Source: Nitrospira sp.
Lineage (GTDB): Bacteria > Nitrospirota > Nitrospiria > Nitrospirales > Nitrospiraceae
DNA: 64,000 bases
NCBI GenBank assembly: GCA_030692565.1
Contig: JAUYAO010000058.1
Location: 124,001-188,000, forward strand
Direction: 5' to 3'
Positions 16,124 through 24,633 of the stretch are shown piece after piece. A program made the position numbers and the translations under genes. The notes below the pieces were generated by a model, which made no database searches, was not told the origin of the DNA, and saw only the letters and a program-made list of their open reading frames with translations. Every line of letters begins with the position of its first letter. The stretch's first letter is position 1.

Positions 16124-17459
16124 GCGGCAACCCTCTGGCGTATTGCTTGGCGAACAGCAACAAGGCCTCGCGCGGCAATTTGCCCGTCCCGTTGCGCGGC
16201 AGTTGCGGCACGAGCAGGAGCGGACGGGGAAGAAACACGGGATCGATCCGCCGGCGCAACGCCTGCTGAATCTCTTCTACGGTTTTCCCCGGTGCCACCA
16301 CACAGGCGATCAGTCTGGTCACCAGATCGGCTCCCTCTTCGGGCAGGAAAAAGACTCCGTCTTGCACTCCCTCGATCTCCAGCAGTTTCTGGTTCAGATC
16401 GCCGAGCGAGACGCGATGGCCGGCGATATTGAGCTGATCGGCTTCCCGGCCATGCACCACGAACTGCCCTTCCGCATCGACGGTGATGCGGTCCGGCACC
16501 CGGACCGGAGTCGGCAGATAGTCGGCCTGCACTGTCCACACCGCCTGGTCCTGCGCGAGACGCACCCCGTCCAACGGTCGCCAGCGATCGCCCTCGATCG
16601 TTCGCCGTTCCGCCACGCTGCCCGCCTCGGCAAAACCGAATATTTCATGCACGTGGGTGTGAAAATGCCGTTCGGCTTCTTGCGCCAGACTTCGGGACAA
16701 CGGCGCGGTTGCAGAGAGGATCAATCCAAGAGGCGGCACGCGCACGCCTTCGGTCACGCAGGCGCGAAGATGCAACGGGGTTGTCACGAGAATGCGCTTC
16801 CCCGCCACCCCGGCCAAGGCGTCACGGATGTCGGCGGGAAAGAGCGGTCGCCCGGCATGCATGACCAACCCCTGCATGACCGGCAACATCACCGAGGCCT
16901 CCAGCCCGAACATATGCTGATGCGGCACGGTCGCCACCACCGCAGCTCGCTCGCCGACCTTCAGACCCAGTCGGGTTCCCGTCGCCTGGGCGACAGCCGT
17001 CAAGGCCCCCCAGGTTTTTTTGTTCGGCATCGGTTGGCCGGTGCTGCCCGAGGTAAACGCGATCGCCGCGACTTGATCGAGCGGGATATGCGGAATCCGC
17101 TTCGGCCATCCCGCGATACTTCTGTGCCGCTGCAGGACCACGGACTCAATCCCCTCGACCGGTTCATCCTGATTGGTCAGACAATAACTCTCTCGATAGT
17201 CGCCGGCGATCCGGCGCAATGTCTGAGGCGCCCGGCTCTGGGGCAGCAACGTCACCTGCCCCCGCAGCATCGCCGCCGCGAAGCCGACCAGAAACTCATA
17301 CCGGCTGGACAAGAGATTCAAGACCGCAGGACGATCAGGCAGAGAATCGGCAAGGCGGGTGACATCGGATAAGAACTGCCGGGCGGTGCGTGGGCCATCG
17401 CCCTCCCACGCCAACACGTCTTCCGGATTGTAGGGGCCAATCAGTGGAGCGTCGTGCAT
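16113..17459 (-). CDS. AMP-dependent ligase loading the aryl starter
   Basis: An adenylate-forming enzyme of 448 residues: the P-loop AFTSGSTGQP, the aromatic-stacking block HEIFGFAEAGS, a VPDRITVDAEGQF segment, the hinge region GREADQLNIAGHRVS and the C-terminal catalytic Lys in NGTGKLPREAL. It activates a carboxylic acid to an acyl-AMP and passes it to a carrier protein. Next to an ACP gene and opposite a chorismatase, the most likely acid is 3- or 4-hydroxybenzoate. The ATG at 17459 fits family length; the longer upstream frame overlaps ACP coding sequence and is rejected. Confidence 0.87.
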   Translation of the reverse strand: MHDAPLIGPYNPEDVLAWEGDGPRTARQFLSDVTRLADSLPDRPAVLNLLSSRYEFLVGFAAAMLRGQVTLLPQSRAPQTLRRIAGDYRESYCLTNQDEPVEGIESVVLQRHRSIAGWPKRIPHIPLDQVAAIAFTSGSTGQPMPNKKTWGALTAVAQATGTRLGLKVGERAAVVATVPHQHMFGLEASVMLPVMQGLVMHAGRPLFPADIRDALAGVAGKRILVTTPLHLRACVTEGVRVPPLGLILSATAPLSRSLAQEAERHFHTHVHEIFGFAEAGSVAERRTIEGDRWRPLDGVRLAQDQAVWTVQADYLPTPVRVPDRITVDAEGQFVVHGREADQLNIAGHRVSLGDLNQKLLEIEGVQDGVFFLPEEGADLVTRLIACVVAPGKTVEEIQQALRRRIDPVFLPRPLLLVPQLPRNGTGKLPREALLLFAKQYARGLPHEA

Positions 17460-17472
17460 GGCACCACATGAT

Positions 17473-17745
17473 TCACTTCGTACGGTTTTTCTCGATCGCG
17501 CCGGCCAGCGCCCGCAGGGAGGAAAAGATCGCTTTGATCTCCGGATCGCTCGATTTGAGTTGATAGCCGTATGTTTGGGAAATGGCGAGCGAGAGTTCCA
17601 AGGCATCGATGGAGTCGAGCCCGAGTCCCTCCCCGAACAGCGTCTGCGTCGGATCAATCGTGGCGGGATCGACCTTCAACTTGAGCGTCTGAACGATCAA
17701 GCCAGCCAGGTCCCGCTCCAAAGACGAGGTGAATGAATCTGTCAT
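17473..17745 (-). CDS. Acyl carrier protein
   Basis: A 90-residue carrier protein with the phosphopantetheine attachment site GLDSIDALEL (Ser45) and typical acidic helices. It is the only carrier protein found in the locus, whereas many aryl polyene clusters have two, so it probably carries both starter and chain. Its start overlaps the methyltransferase stop by 4 bp. No phosphopantetheinyl transferase is encoded nearby, so the host enzyme must activate it. Confidence 0.92.
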   Translation of the reverse strand: MTDSFTSSLERDLAGLIVQTLKLKVDPATIDPTQTLFGEGLGLDSIDALELSLAISQTYGYQLKSSDPEIKAIFSSLRALAGAIEKNRTK

Positions 17746-18545
17746 GTGGGCTGCTCGACTTTCACCGCCCGGTAGTCCCGCAGGAGTCCGTTGAAGAGTT
17801 CATGCAACGAGCAATCGGCAAACCCGATTTCTTTCAATGCCTCCAGAATCGTCTCCGACGGTACGCAAGACTCCGTGGTGTCCCACCAGTATTCCATCAG
17901 TGTTTTCATATCACGATTGCCGGTCGACGCAGCAAACACCATCCCCATCACCGTCTTAATATAGAACCGCGACAGCGACAGGAAAAGGGGCGACCGCGGG
18001 CGACAGATGTCCAGGAGCAGCACGATCCCTCCAGGCTTCAAGACCCGGCGATATTCTGAAAACGCGGTCTTGAGATCGAAAACGTGGCGGAGGGCGTATC
18101 CCATGCTCAGAAAGTCGAACGTCCGATCGGGAAACGGCAACTGCTCGCCGATGCCTCGTACAAAATTCTGACAAGGCCCCTTCTGCGCTTCCCGCAACAT
18201 GCCGATGCTGGGATCGAGCCCGACGACCGAACCGGACAGGCCGACGATTTCGCGCGCGCATTGCGAGACCAACCCCGGCCCGCAGGCGACATCCAGCACC
18301 TGCATACCGGGCTTGAGTCCGGCTTCACGCAACGCCTTGGCCCGATACCACATGCCGGATCCGAATCCGGTCGCTTTATCGATATTGCGGTACTGGTAGG
18401 CCGTGCGATCGAACAGCTCGTTCAAGAACACTTGCCGTTCGCCGCCTTCGGCATAATAGCGGCGCAATGGGGGATGCGGTGCCACCGGCACCATCGGGAC
18501 GTGGGCCACGGAGCGGTCGCCGGCTGGATCTGTGGAATAACTCAC
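17742..18545 (-). CDS. Class I SAM methyltransferase (UbiE-like)
   Basis: Motif I is VLDVACGPGLVSQCA, followed by a GLDPSIGMLREA acidic loop, a LPFPDRTFDFLSMGYALRH block as in UbiE/Coq5, and EYRRVLKPGGIVLLLDICRP. It transfers methyl from SAM, probably to the ring or a hydroxyl group of the aryl polyene head, as cluster methyltransferases do. The GTG start is fixed by AGGAGG seven bases upstream; an ATG frame extending to 18605 lacks a site. It is the first gene of the minus-strand operon, so its upstream region should hold the main promoter. Confidence 0.85.
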   Translation of the reverse strand: MSYSTDPAGDRSVAHVPMVPVAPHPPLRRYYAEGGERQVFLNELFDRTAYQYRNIDKATGFGSGMWYRAKALREAGLKPGMQVLDVACGPGLVSQCAREIVGLSGSVVGLDPSIGMLREAQKGPCQNFVRGIGEQLPFPDRTFDFLSMGYALRHVFDLKTAFSEYRRVLKPGGIVLLLDICRPRSPLFLSLSRFYIKTVMGMVFAASTGNRDMKTLMEYWWDTTESCVPSETILEALKEIGFADCSLHELFNGLLRDYRAVKVEQPT

Positions 18546-18625
18546 GATAGGCCTCCTGAAACGCCTGACGGCCACTCTTGTAGCAGGACTGTTTCGGACG
18601 GGCAAGGGGGCGATGCGCTATCGGC

Positions 18626-18646
18626 TCCTGATCCAACAGATCAGGA
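18626..18646. promoter_or_regulatory. Dyad upstream of the pigment-type operon
   Basis: A perfect 8-bp inverted repeat (TCCTGATC, 5-base spacer, GATCAGGA) lies about 80 bp upstream of the first gene of the minus operon. The position suits an operator or transcribed hairpin. The downstream side of the beta-barrel gene (stop 18829) is also close, so a terminator role is possible. Confidence 0.35.
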
Positions 18647-18828
18647 ATGGCGGCTCGGATATTGGATTCCTTACACGCACAAAGGTTCGGCCATCAGACA
18701 GTCTGACATCACACACCCTCCGTCGGCAATCCATGCCGTCAAGCCCAGTCGTGCGCTTGGCATCACCCAGCTGATAAACGGATCCTCTTCGAGGATGCGC
18801 ATCGTGCCTGACTTCGGAGCGCGACGAC

Positions 18829-19464
18829 TTAGAAACGCAGCCCGATGCCAAACACGGCATACTGAGAGCGAAAGTCCAGCGCGAGTTGCTTCCAATGATA
18901 GGTGGCCGAGAAGTATTTGTACTCGCTGAACAGAAACACCTGCTCACTCAGATTGCCTTGCACCCCGCCGAAAAATTGAGAGCCGAATGTCCAGGAACCT
19001 TCAAGATCCGGGTCCGACCGACCCGGTATGTTGGCATGGGTAAGCACTCCGTTCGAAAGACCGCCCCCGAGGCCAATGTACGGAACTACCGCCTTCCCGG
19101 GGTAGCGAAGAATCAGATTCACCATCGAATTAAAGACCCAGAGGTTCGTACTGGCTGAGGATCCCGCGCGCATCGGCGAAGAAAAGGTGATCTCGCTCCC
19201 GTGACCGGAGGACTCCAGTTCGATCCCGATGCTATTGCCCAAATTGCGCGGAAACACCGCGACCTTGATGCCGGCTCCAGCCCCGTTGGTAATTCTGGTG
19301 TCAGAAGGGTTGCTCCCTTGGGCAAAGAGGCCCTGATTTGAAGGAAATGCACCCAGAGTGTACAGGCTAAGAGCAACGTCCCCGGTCTCAGCGGCTGAAA
19401 CCGGGCCGACTCGCGTGAATACCATCAGGAGGGCAAGGGACAAAGGAAGGATAACTGCGAACAC
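18829..19464 (-). CDS. Outer-membrane beta-barrel protein
   Basis: A paralogue of the protein at 2709: a hydrophobic signal (VFAVILPLSLALLMVF) ending VSA, then amphipathic strands with GNSIGIELESSGHGSEI, YIGLGGGLSNGV and FSEYKYFSATYHW, and the terminal Phe of a barrel (GIGLRF). The start is uncertain: the GTG at 19464 fits the signal peptide but has no clear ribosome binding site, and the ATG at 19557 lies inside a terminator hairpin and is rejected. Function unknown. Confidence 0.65.
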   Translation of the reverse strand: MFAVILPLSLALLMVFTRVGPVSAAETGDVALSLYTLGAFPSNQGLFAQGSNPSDTRITNGAGAGIKVAVFPRNLGNSIGIELESSGHGSEITFSSPMRAGSSASTNLWVFNSMVNLILRYPGKAVVPYIGLGGGLSNGVLTHANIPGRSDPDLEGSWTFGSQFFGGVQGNLSEQVFLFSEYKYFSATYHWKQLALDFRSQYAVFGIGLRF

Positions 19465-19530
19465 CTGGGAGAGAAACCAGGTGTCGAGGATACCTCTCGC
19501 TCCATTGAGCCAGCAGCGCTGGCAAAAATA

Positions 19531-19566
19531 AAAGGGCCTCTGGGACTTGCGCCCCAAAGGCCCTTT
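19531..19566 (-). terminator. Intrinsic terminator of the TRL-like gene
   Basis: A 14-bp stem with one mismatch (AAAGGGCCT...TGGG paired with CCCA...AGGCCCTTT) and a loop of about 8 bases. On the minus strand it is followed by TTTTATTTTTG, a good T-tract. It ends transcription 20 bp after the TRL-like stop. Confidence 0.85.
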
Positions 19567-19586
19567 CGATTGCGGATAGTCGAGGA

Positions 19587-19913
19587 TCAGCTACCCTTGA
19601 CGATCGTGCAATAGTCACCAACGATGCCGAGGATCTGGTGGGCCGTGTGATCGACCGAGGCCACCGTGGAGATGCCGCCGGCTGCTTTCGCCGCCGCGAC
19701 GCTCGCATCACCGGTCGCAACCCATCCGAGGATTGAGGTCGCGCAGGCCTTGCCCTCTTTCGTTGCCGCGGTCGCCGTCGTCGCCACATCACCGTACTTC
19801 ACATCGGTGAAGATCCAGCCCGCCGCCGGAGTCGCAACGATCTGACAACCGGTCAAGCTCAGACCAGCCGCAACAATCAATCCAAGGGACAACACGTGAT
19901 ACGCATGCTTCAT
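19587..19913 (-). CDS. TRL-like small lipoprotein
   Basis: A 108-residue lipoprotein with a GAGGAGG site, signal MKHAYHVLSLGLIVAAGLS and lipobox LTGC. The mature part has the pattern CATSILGWVATGDASVAAAKAAGGI and VDHTAHQILGIVGDYCTIVKG, which fits the TRL domain family. Its biochemical role is not known. It is transcribed alone and ended by a strong terminator. Confidence 0.75.
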   Translation of the reverse strand: MKHAYHVLSLGLIVAAGLSLTGCQIVATPAAGWIFTDVKYGDVATTATAATKEGKACATSILGWVATGDASVAAAKAAGGISTVASVDHTAHQILGIVGDYCTIVKGS

Positions 19914-20129
19914 GATTCCTCCTCGTTTAATAAATTAGTGAGTTGTGAGTAAGTTGTGTGATTGACCCACCCGACCTTTCAGTAGGAATCACTTGGCGGG
20001 AGTATAGTGGTGGATATACCGTCTGTCAATTCGTGATAGGGGCGCATGTTTCGAGCTTGAGCTGAAGAAATGGCATCAATTTCACCTTACCGGACCATCG
20101 CAAGGAACCGCTCCGTCTAGCATATCTTG

Positions 20130-22082
20130 CTAAAAGAATGCCTGAACGCTCACCAGGACGTCGTTATCCCGATCCCGATGATTGTATTCCACCCGCAACG
20201 CCCAGTTCTGCGACAGGGTATAGCGGGACCCGGCAAACCAGCGGATATCCTCGGACTTGTCGCCTAGTGCATAACGAAGATATGATCCGGAGAGCATCAG
20301 CTTCCAGCGGTCCGTCAGGTCAGTCAACATCCCCACCGTGCCGCCTCCGCCGATACGGTGGCGCTCTTCATAGGCGCGGCTGTAGTTGGCTTCGGCCTCG
20401 GCAAACGCAAAATACACTTCTCGTTTGAACAGACTGGATTCCACGGCAGCCCCAATCCCACCGCTCGCCACGCCGTTGCTGCAGAGCTGGCAGCCGTTGT
20501 GCCGGATCGTGTTCATGCCGACATTGACCTTCCAAGAGGGAACAGATGAAAGCGCATGGATCGGCGCGAGAGACGTAATGTTGACCAAACCGAACCGTTC
20601 GACACGCGCCTGTGACTGATCGTGATAATGGCGAATCCCGACCGACACCAGCTCGATCTGCGCATCCGGAGTGTACCCAGTTTCCGGATCGAGCAGATCG
20701 TGGTACGCGCCACGGAAGCTCACTTCCTCAAATGCTCGCTGGTTTCTCCATCCGGCCCCGAGGCCAAGCCGGCTGGTCCCGTGACCAAGGTCAGGTTGTT
20801 TCACATAAGGCTCAATCAGTACCGCCGATGGGGTGACTTTGAGTTCACTTCTGGCTCTCAGAATGGTCCTGTTTTTCTCTCGATACGGAGCCCCGTCCTC
20901 CCCTGCTCCGGCACTGTGCTGGAGTAGATAATCCGAGGCCGTCTCCAAGACGAAGGCTTGCCTCTCACTGTGAAGCGCTCGAAATCCATCCTCTTTCAAC
21001 CCTTCAGGGTTCCTGATCAAGCGATCGAGCCACCCTTGCTCATCATCGGTCATCGACGTGCGCTTTCGACGCACGAGGGTACTGCGGGATGGTCGGGAAA
21101 TCACCTCTCCAACAAGCCCCGCTTCTCGCAGGAGCCGAACCGTGTCGACTGGAATCGTATAGGCAGGAAAGGCATCCAGCAGATGGGCGGATGGTTCAGC
21201 CGCCTCTATCAATGAAAGGATGTGGTAGGCGCAGTTTTCACCAAAAAAGTAATAGTCAAAATACGCATTCCCTAACTCCCAGGTGTGCATCAAGAGGCGA
21301 GTCACCTGTTGCTCGGTCAGCTTCAATCGGTATTCCCAGATATCTCGATTGTCGATATCCCGATACTCCTGCACCTTGAGATAGTACGGGATCGTGGAGA
21401 AGTACCCGGGGTACGCGCCGGCGAGCCCTTTAAAGGCATACTCGATGCCTGCATCAGGCGGGAGCTGAGCCGCATAGTTGATGGTGTAGGCCAGAATTCT
21501 CGTCTGCGGCGTCTGGTCCTTGCCGTCGACTCGCAGGAATGTATGACCGAACATGGATGAGGGATTGTTCATGAATCCCGTCGGGAAGATGAGACTGATC
21601 GCTTCGGCATTGAACTCATCGAACCATTGTCTGAACCGTTCACAAGGCAACGGCGGCAGACGGGTGTCATCGAACTGCAGGCGTTCTTTCAACCAGTGGT
21701 ATCGGGCCACGAATGCACATTGCGCAGGCTGCTTCGAGCGACCGACGACATCGTCGACAAAAAAATTGGTCAGTGTGGCGGCAAGCTCGGCCTCCGGATT
21801 GATTTTCCCTTGAGGGGCAAGAAAGAACCCCGGATCGTCCTGCATGCTCTCCACTCCACCGAGCCACGTCCGGCGGTAATGGAGCAGCACCTGCCACTCG
21901 CGCTCCTCCGCGAGGCGCAGGGTTGCAGCGCGATTGCGCAATTCGTTCAGATAAGATTGATCACCGAGCGGACTGCTGATTCCGTGGGACGGAACAAGGC
22001 ACGGGAGAAAGACGAGCAGAAAGGTGATCGGGAAGATTCTGAAGAAACCGTGGGGTCCCAGTAGTTGCAACCAGAACCCCAC
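20130..22082 (-). CDS. DUF4105-domain envelope protein
   Basis: A 650-residue secreted protein: N-terminal hydrophobic signal (ITFLLVFLPCLVPS), then a Lnb-type DUF4105 region with FPTGFMNNPSSMFGHTFLRV, ILAYTINYAA and the YFFGENCAYHIL motif containing the conserved Asn-Cys. The C-terminal ~250 residues look like outer-membrane beta strands and end LVSVQAFF. DUF4105 belongs to a Cys-containing papain/NlpC-like superfamily, so hydrolase activity is possible but untested. It lies 12 bp after a DUF3015 gene; these two often occur together. Confidence 0.8.
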   Translation of the reverse strand: MGFWLQLLGPHGFFRIFPITFLLVFLPCLVPSHGISSPLGDQSYLNELRNRAATLRLAEEREWQVLLHYRRTWLGGVESMQDDPGFFLAPQGKINPEAELAATLTNFFVDDVVGRSKQPAQCAFVARYHWLKERLQFDDTRLPPLPCERFRQWFDEFNAEAISLIFPTGFMNNPSSMFGHTFLRVDGKDQTPQTRILAYTINYAAQLPPDAGIEYAFKGLAGAYPGYFSTIPYYLKVQEYRDIDNRDIWEYRLKLTEQQVTRLLMHTWELGNAYFDYYFFGENCAYHILSLIEAAEPSAHLLDAFPAYTIPVDTVRLLREAGLVGEVISRPSRSTLVRRKRTSMTDDEQGWLDRLIRNPEGLKEDGFRALHSERQAFVLETASDYLLQHSAGAGEDGAPYREKNRTILRARSELKVTPSAVLIEPYVKQPDLGHGTSRLGLGAGWRNQRAFEEVSFRGAYHDLLDPETGYTPDAQIELVSVGIRHYHDQSQARVERFGLVNITSLAPIHALSSVPSWKVNVGMNTIRHNGCQLCSNGVASGGIGAAVESSLFKREVYFAFAEAEANYSRAYEERHRIGGGGTVGMLTDLTDRWKLMLSGSYLRYALGDKSEDIRWFAGSRYTLSQNWALRVEYNHRDRDNDVLVSVQAFF

Positions 22083-22093
22083 GGAGATAACAA

Positions 22094-22612
22094 CTAGTTG
22101 GCGGAAACCTTGGCCAGCATCGGATGCGTCGCCACCGCGTCATTCAACGCTTTCACGAGTGCAACCGGAGAGGTCTCGCCTGCCGACATGAGGGAGGCAT
22201 ACTTCTCCTGAGTCATCGCGAAGAACGCCGGCTGTTGCGCCGCAGGAATACCCATCAACGTCGCCAGGGAAGTCAGGTGTTCACCCTGCCCCTGAGCCAT
22301 GTCTTGCGCCAGGTTTTCAAAGTTCAGCGCGGCAAATACATTGACCTTCTCCTGCGCCCAGAACTTCCCATCATTGGTACAGCCGGAGGTCCCGCTGCTG
22401 ATCCCGAACGTCTGATTCCCCATGAGTCCATTGGTGGTCGCTTCCATAGTCTGGACACCGATGACCTTCTGGTGGGGGTAATTCTGCCAAGCCAGCTTAC
22501 CCAGGCCGCAACCCGGTCCAGTATCGGGATTGCCGGCGTTCGCCATCGCCAATCCAACCTGCATACCCATGAAGGCCACAGCCAACGATGCCAAGAGCAC
22601 TCTCTTCATCAT
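22094..22612 (-). CDS. DUF3015-domain periplasmic protein
   Basis: A signal peptide (LASLAVAFMGMQVGLAMA) precedes NAGNPDTGPGCGLGKLAWQ, the hallmark start of DUF3015, followed by ATTNGLMGNQTFGISSGTSG with paired cysteines. An AAGGAGG site precedes the ATG. Function unknown. It heads a two-gene operon with the DUF4105 protein. Confidence 0.8.
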   Translation of the reverse strand: MMKRVLLASLAVAFMGMQVGLAMANAGNPDTGPGCGLGKLAWQNYPHQKVIGVQTMEATTNGLMGNQTFGISSGTSGCTNDGKFWAQEKVNVFAALNFENLAQDMAQGQGEHLTSLATLMGIPAAQQPAFFAMTQEKYASLMSAGETSPVALVKALNDAVATHPMLAKVSAN

Positions 22613-22801
22613 AAGCCCTCCTTAGTGGATAAATTACCGACTCCCCGAATAAATCTATCGGGAAATTTTTGCAAGTATAGACCAATTCCGCGGCAAAATC
22701 TCAACCAATTATCTGCGACGCGCAGCCACAAAGAGATCGCTACGTATGAATTCTACAATGTCCACTGCGCGACGGTGAGAGTCAGCATTACCATTCCTGC
22801 T

Positions 22802-23332
22802 TCAGCGCGAGTGACGATCGTCTCGCTTTCCATCAGCCTTCCGCTGCAACGGGATGACTCTGGGCTCAATCCGCCCTCCAACAAAGGTCAGCATCCCGAC
22901 GCCGCGCGGCAGGGAAAACCGTTTCGGTCCGGCTGACCCGGGATTGAATAACAGGGTTGGGCCATAGCGCTCAATGGTCGGGCGATGACTGTGGCCGAAG
23001 ACGCAGACGTCGAGCTGTTCTTTGTCCAACCACGCTCTTGCGTCCACGGTCAGCTTCCCGCGCTCAAACAGGATGTGGCGGATTCCAATCGTCACCCCGT
23101 CACGGCGGATCACGCGCGACCTGGGGAATCCGCTATCTTCGAACTCATCGACGTTGCCCGACACGGCGATGACCGGGGCGATCCGCTGGAGCTGCCGAAT
23201 GACGTCAGGGTTGCCGATGTCGCCGGCATGGAGGATGGCTGCGACACCCGCGAAGTGCGCAATGATCGCCTGATCAAACAGGCCATGAGTATCGGCGATG
23301 ACGCCGATGTGCGTCTGGCCCTTGGCAATCAC
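22802..23332 (-). CDS. YfcE-like metallophosphoesterase
   Basis: A calcineurin-like phosphoesterase of 176 residues with all the small-class motifs: GVIADTHG, HAGDIG, AVSGNVDE and FGHSHRP, binding two metal ions. YfcE-type enzymes cleave phosphodiesters with little known specificity. Start GTG overlaps the stop of the M48 protease gene (GTGA), so the two are translationally coupled. Confidence 0.87.
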   Translation of the reverse strand: MIAKGQTHIGVIADTHGLFDQAIIAHFAGVAAILHAGDIGNPDVIRQLQRIAPVIAVSGNVDEFEDSGFPRSRVIRRDGVTIGIRHILFERGKLTVDARAWLDKEQLDVCVFGHSHRPTIERYGPTLLFNPGSAGPKRFSLPRGVGMLTFVGGRIEPRVIPLQRKADGKRDDRHSR

Positions 23333-24471
23333 GGTGCCGCAACGGGTGAAACTCCGAGCGCACCCTGCACCTCACTCCACTGAAACGTGAAGGGCTCGGG
23401 AGAGCGCTTCGGAAGAGCCGCCAACTCAGCTTTCAGACGATCGGCTCTCGCGCTGCTCATCGGATGCGTGGAGAGCCACTCTATGCGCCCCTCGTCCTTC
23501 TCCGAAAGCTTCTGAAAGAACGTGATCATGCCTTTGGGATCGATCTTCGCGCGATAGACCAACTGCAACCCGGTGAGATCGGCTTCCATTTCTTGCGCCC
23601 GGTCGAACTTGAGTGTCAGCAGTTCGACGCCGACTTGCCGCATCAATCCGATAAGCCCCTGCTGATCGCCGACAATGATCGCAACCGCCGCCATGATGCC
23701 CAGGTTCTTCACAATCCGTTCGAGCCCGTGCCGTTGCAACACATGGTTGAGCTCGTGCCCCAACACCCCCGCGACTTCTTCTCCGCTGTCCGCTTTTTTC
23801 ATCAAGCCGGTAAACACGACCACGTAGCCGCCCGGTAGCGCAAACGCATTGACGACGTCGCTCTTCACCACGGTGACTTGAAACTTGTACGGACTGTTCG
23901 GAATCTGCGCGGCCAGACGCTGCGTCATCTCTTCGACCGCCTTCACGGCAGGGCCCTCTTTCATCACGTCTTGATGACTGAGAAAGTCTTTATAGGCGGC
24001 TTCGCCGAGCTTCTGCTCCCACTCGACTGGGATTCGACTGACCGCCACCTCCACGAACAGATCGGCCCCGAACCAGAGCCCCAGCGCCACAGCCATGATC
24101 GAACCAGCAACCGTCCCCCACATGACACGATGCCGGTGGCGCACCTGCCGCACTCGCTCGGCGGCCTGCTCAAACGGCTGACTCAAGTGATCCGGCGCCG
24201 CTTCACGGAAGGCCCGGATAAGATCGGGATGTTTGAGGTACAACGTGCGTGCCTGCAGCCCCTCCCCCCATTTCACAACCAGATGATCATGATCCAGCCC
24301 ACCGGCGGACACCGCCAGCCCTGTAAAGAGCACTCGCTCAGATGGAGCCGTCGATCCTGCCGGCTCATAAGCGATCGCGAGCCCATCGCCTTCAATCTGG
24401 ACGAGACAGGGCGCGCCACTGGCCGGAAACTCCTCACCGAAACAAAGGGCGTTGGGGGAAAAGTTGGTCAT
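23329..24471 (-). CDS. M48 family metallopeptidase (membrane-anchored)
   Basis: A zinc peptidase with HELNH at 239-243 and the third ligand region EMEAD (294-298), one hydrophobic segment at about 118-138, and an N-terminal cytoplasmic-looking domain of 110 residues. The HExxH catalytic block is in the same layout as in the Oma1/BepA-like M48 group, with the active site outside the inner membrane after the single span. Such enzymes take part in envelope protein quality control. The ATG at 24471 gives normal length. The repeat element at 24510-24633 lies directly upstream, so its promoter must be inside or very near that element. Confidence 0.87.
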   Translation of the reverse strand: MTNFSPNALCFGEEFPASGAPCLVQIEGDGLAIAYEPAGSTAPSERVLFTGLAVSAGGLDHDHLVVKWGEGLQARTLYLKHPDLIRAFREAAPDHLSQPFEQAAERVRQVRHRHRVMWGTVAGSIMAVALGLWFGADLFVEVAVSRIPVEWEQKLGEAAYKDFLSHQDVMKEGPAVKAVEEMTQRLAAQIPNSPYKFQVTVVKSDVVNAFALPGGYVVVFTGLMKKADSGEEVAGVLGHELNHVLQRHGLERIVKNLGIMAAVAIIVGDQQGLIGLMRQVGVELLTLKFDRAQEMEADLTGLQLVYRAKIDPKGMITFFQKLSEKDEGRIEWLSTHPMSSARADRLKAELAALPKRSPEPFTFQWSEVQGALGVSPVAAP

Positions 24472-24509
24472 CCTAGGATCAATTGACCTATGAAAGGCAG
24501 GGGTCTTAT

Positions 24510-24633
24510 GCGGATGCTCAAAACGCCAGCCAACAAGGCCGCAGGCGAGAGACAACCACAGGCGTATCCTTTGGGGTACGTTGAGGATTGGATCGAGCCG
24601 AGAACGCAGTTCGCTGTCGTTTTCAGCATCCGC
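24510..24633. repeat. Short element with terminal inverted repeats, copy 2
   Basis: Ends 24510-24525 and 24618-24633 are inverted repeats matching at 15 of 16 positions (GCGGATGCTCAAAACG against CGTTTTCAGCATCCGC). The core shares AAGGCCGCAG, GGGGTACGTTGAGG and GAGAAC blocks with copy 1. The central hairpin is CGTATCC-TTTG-GGGTACG, where a T-G pair replaces the C-G of copy 1. It abuts the stop codon of the AIM24-like gene. Confidence 0.8.

Noticed and set aside
16122-17372. Long antisense frame (416 residues) over the AMP-ligase
   Set aside because: The AMP-ligase has all its motifs; the antisense frame is Arg/His/Gln-rich with no recognisable fold.
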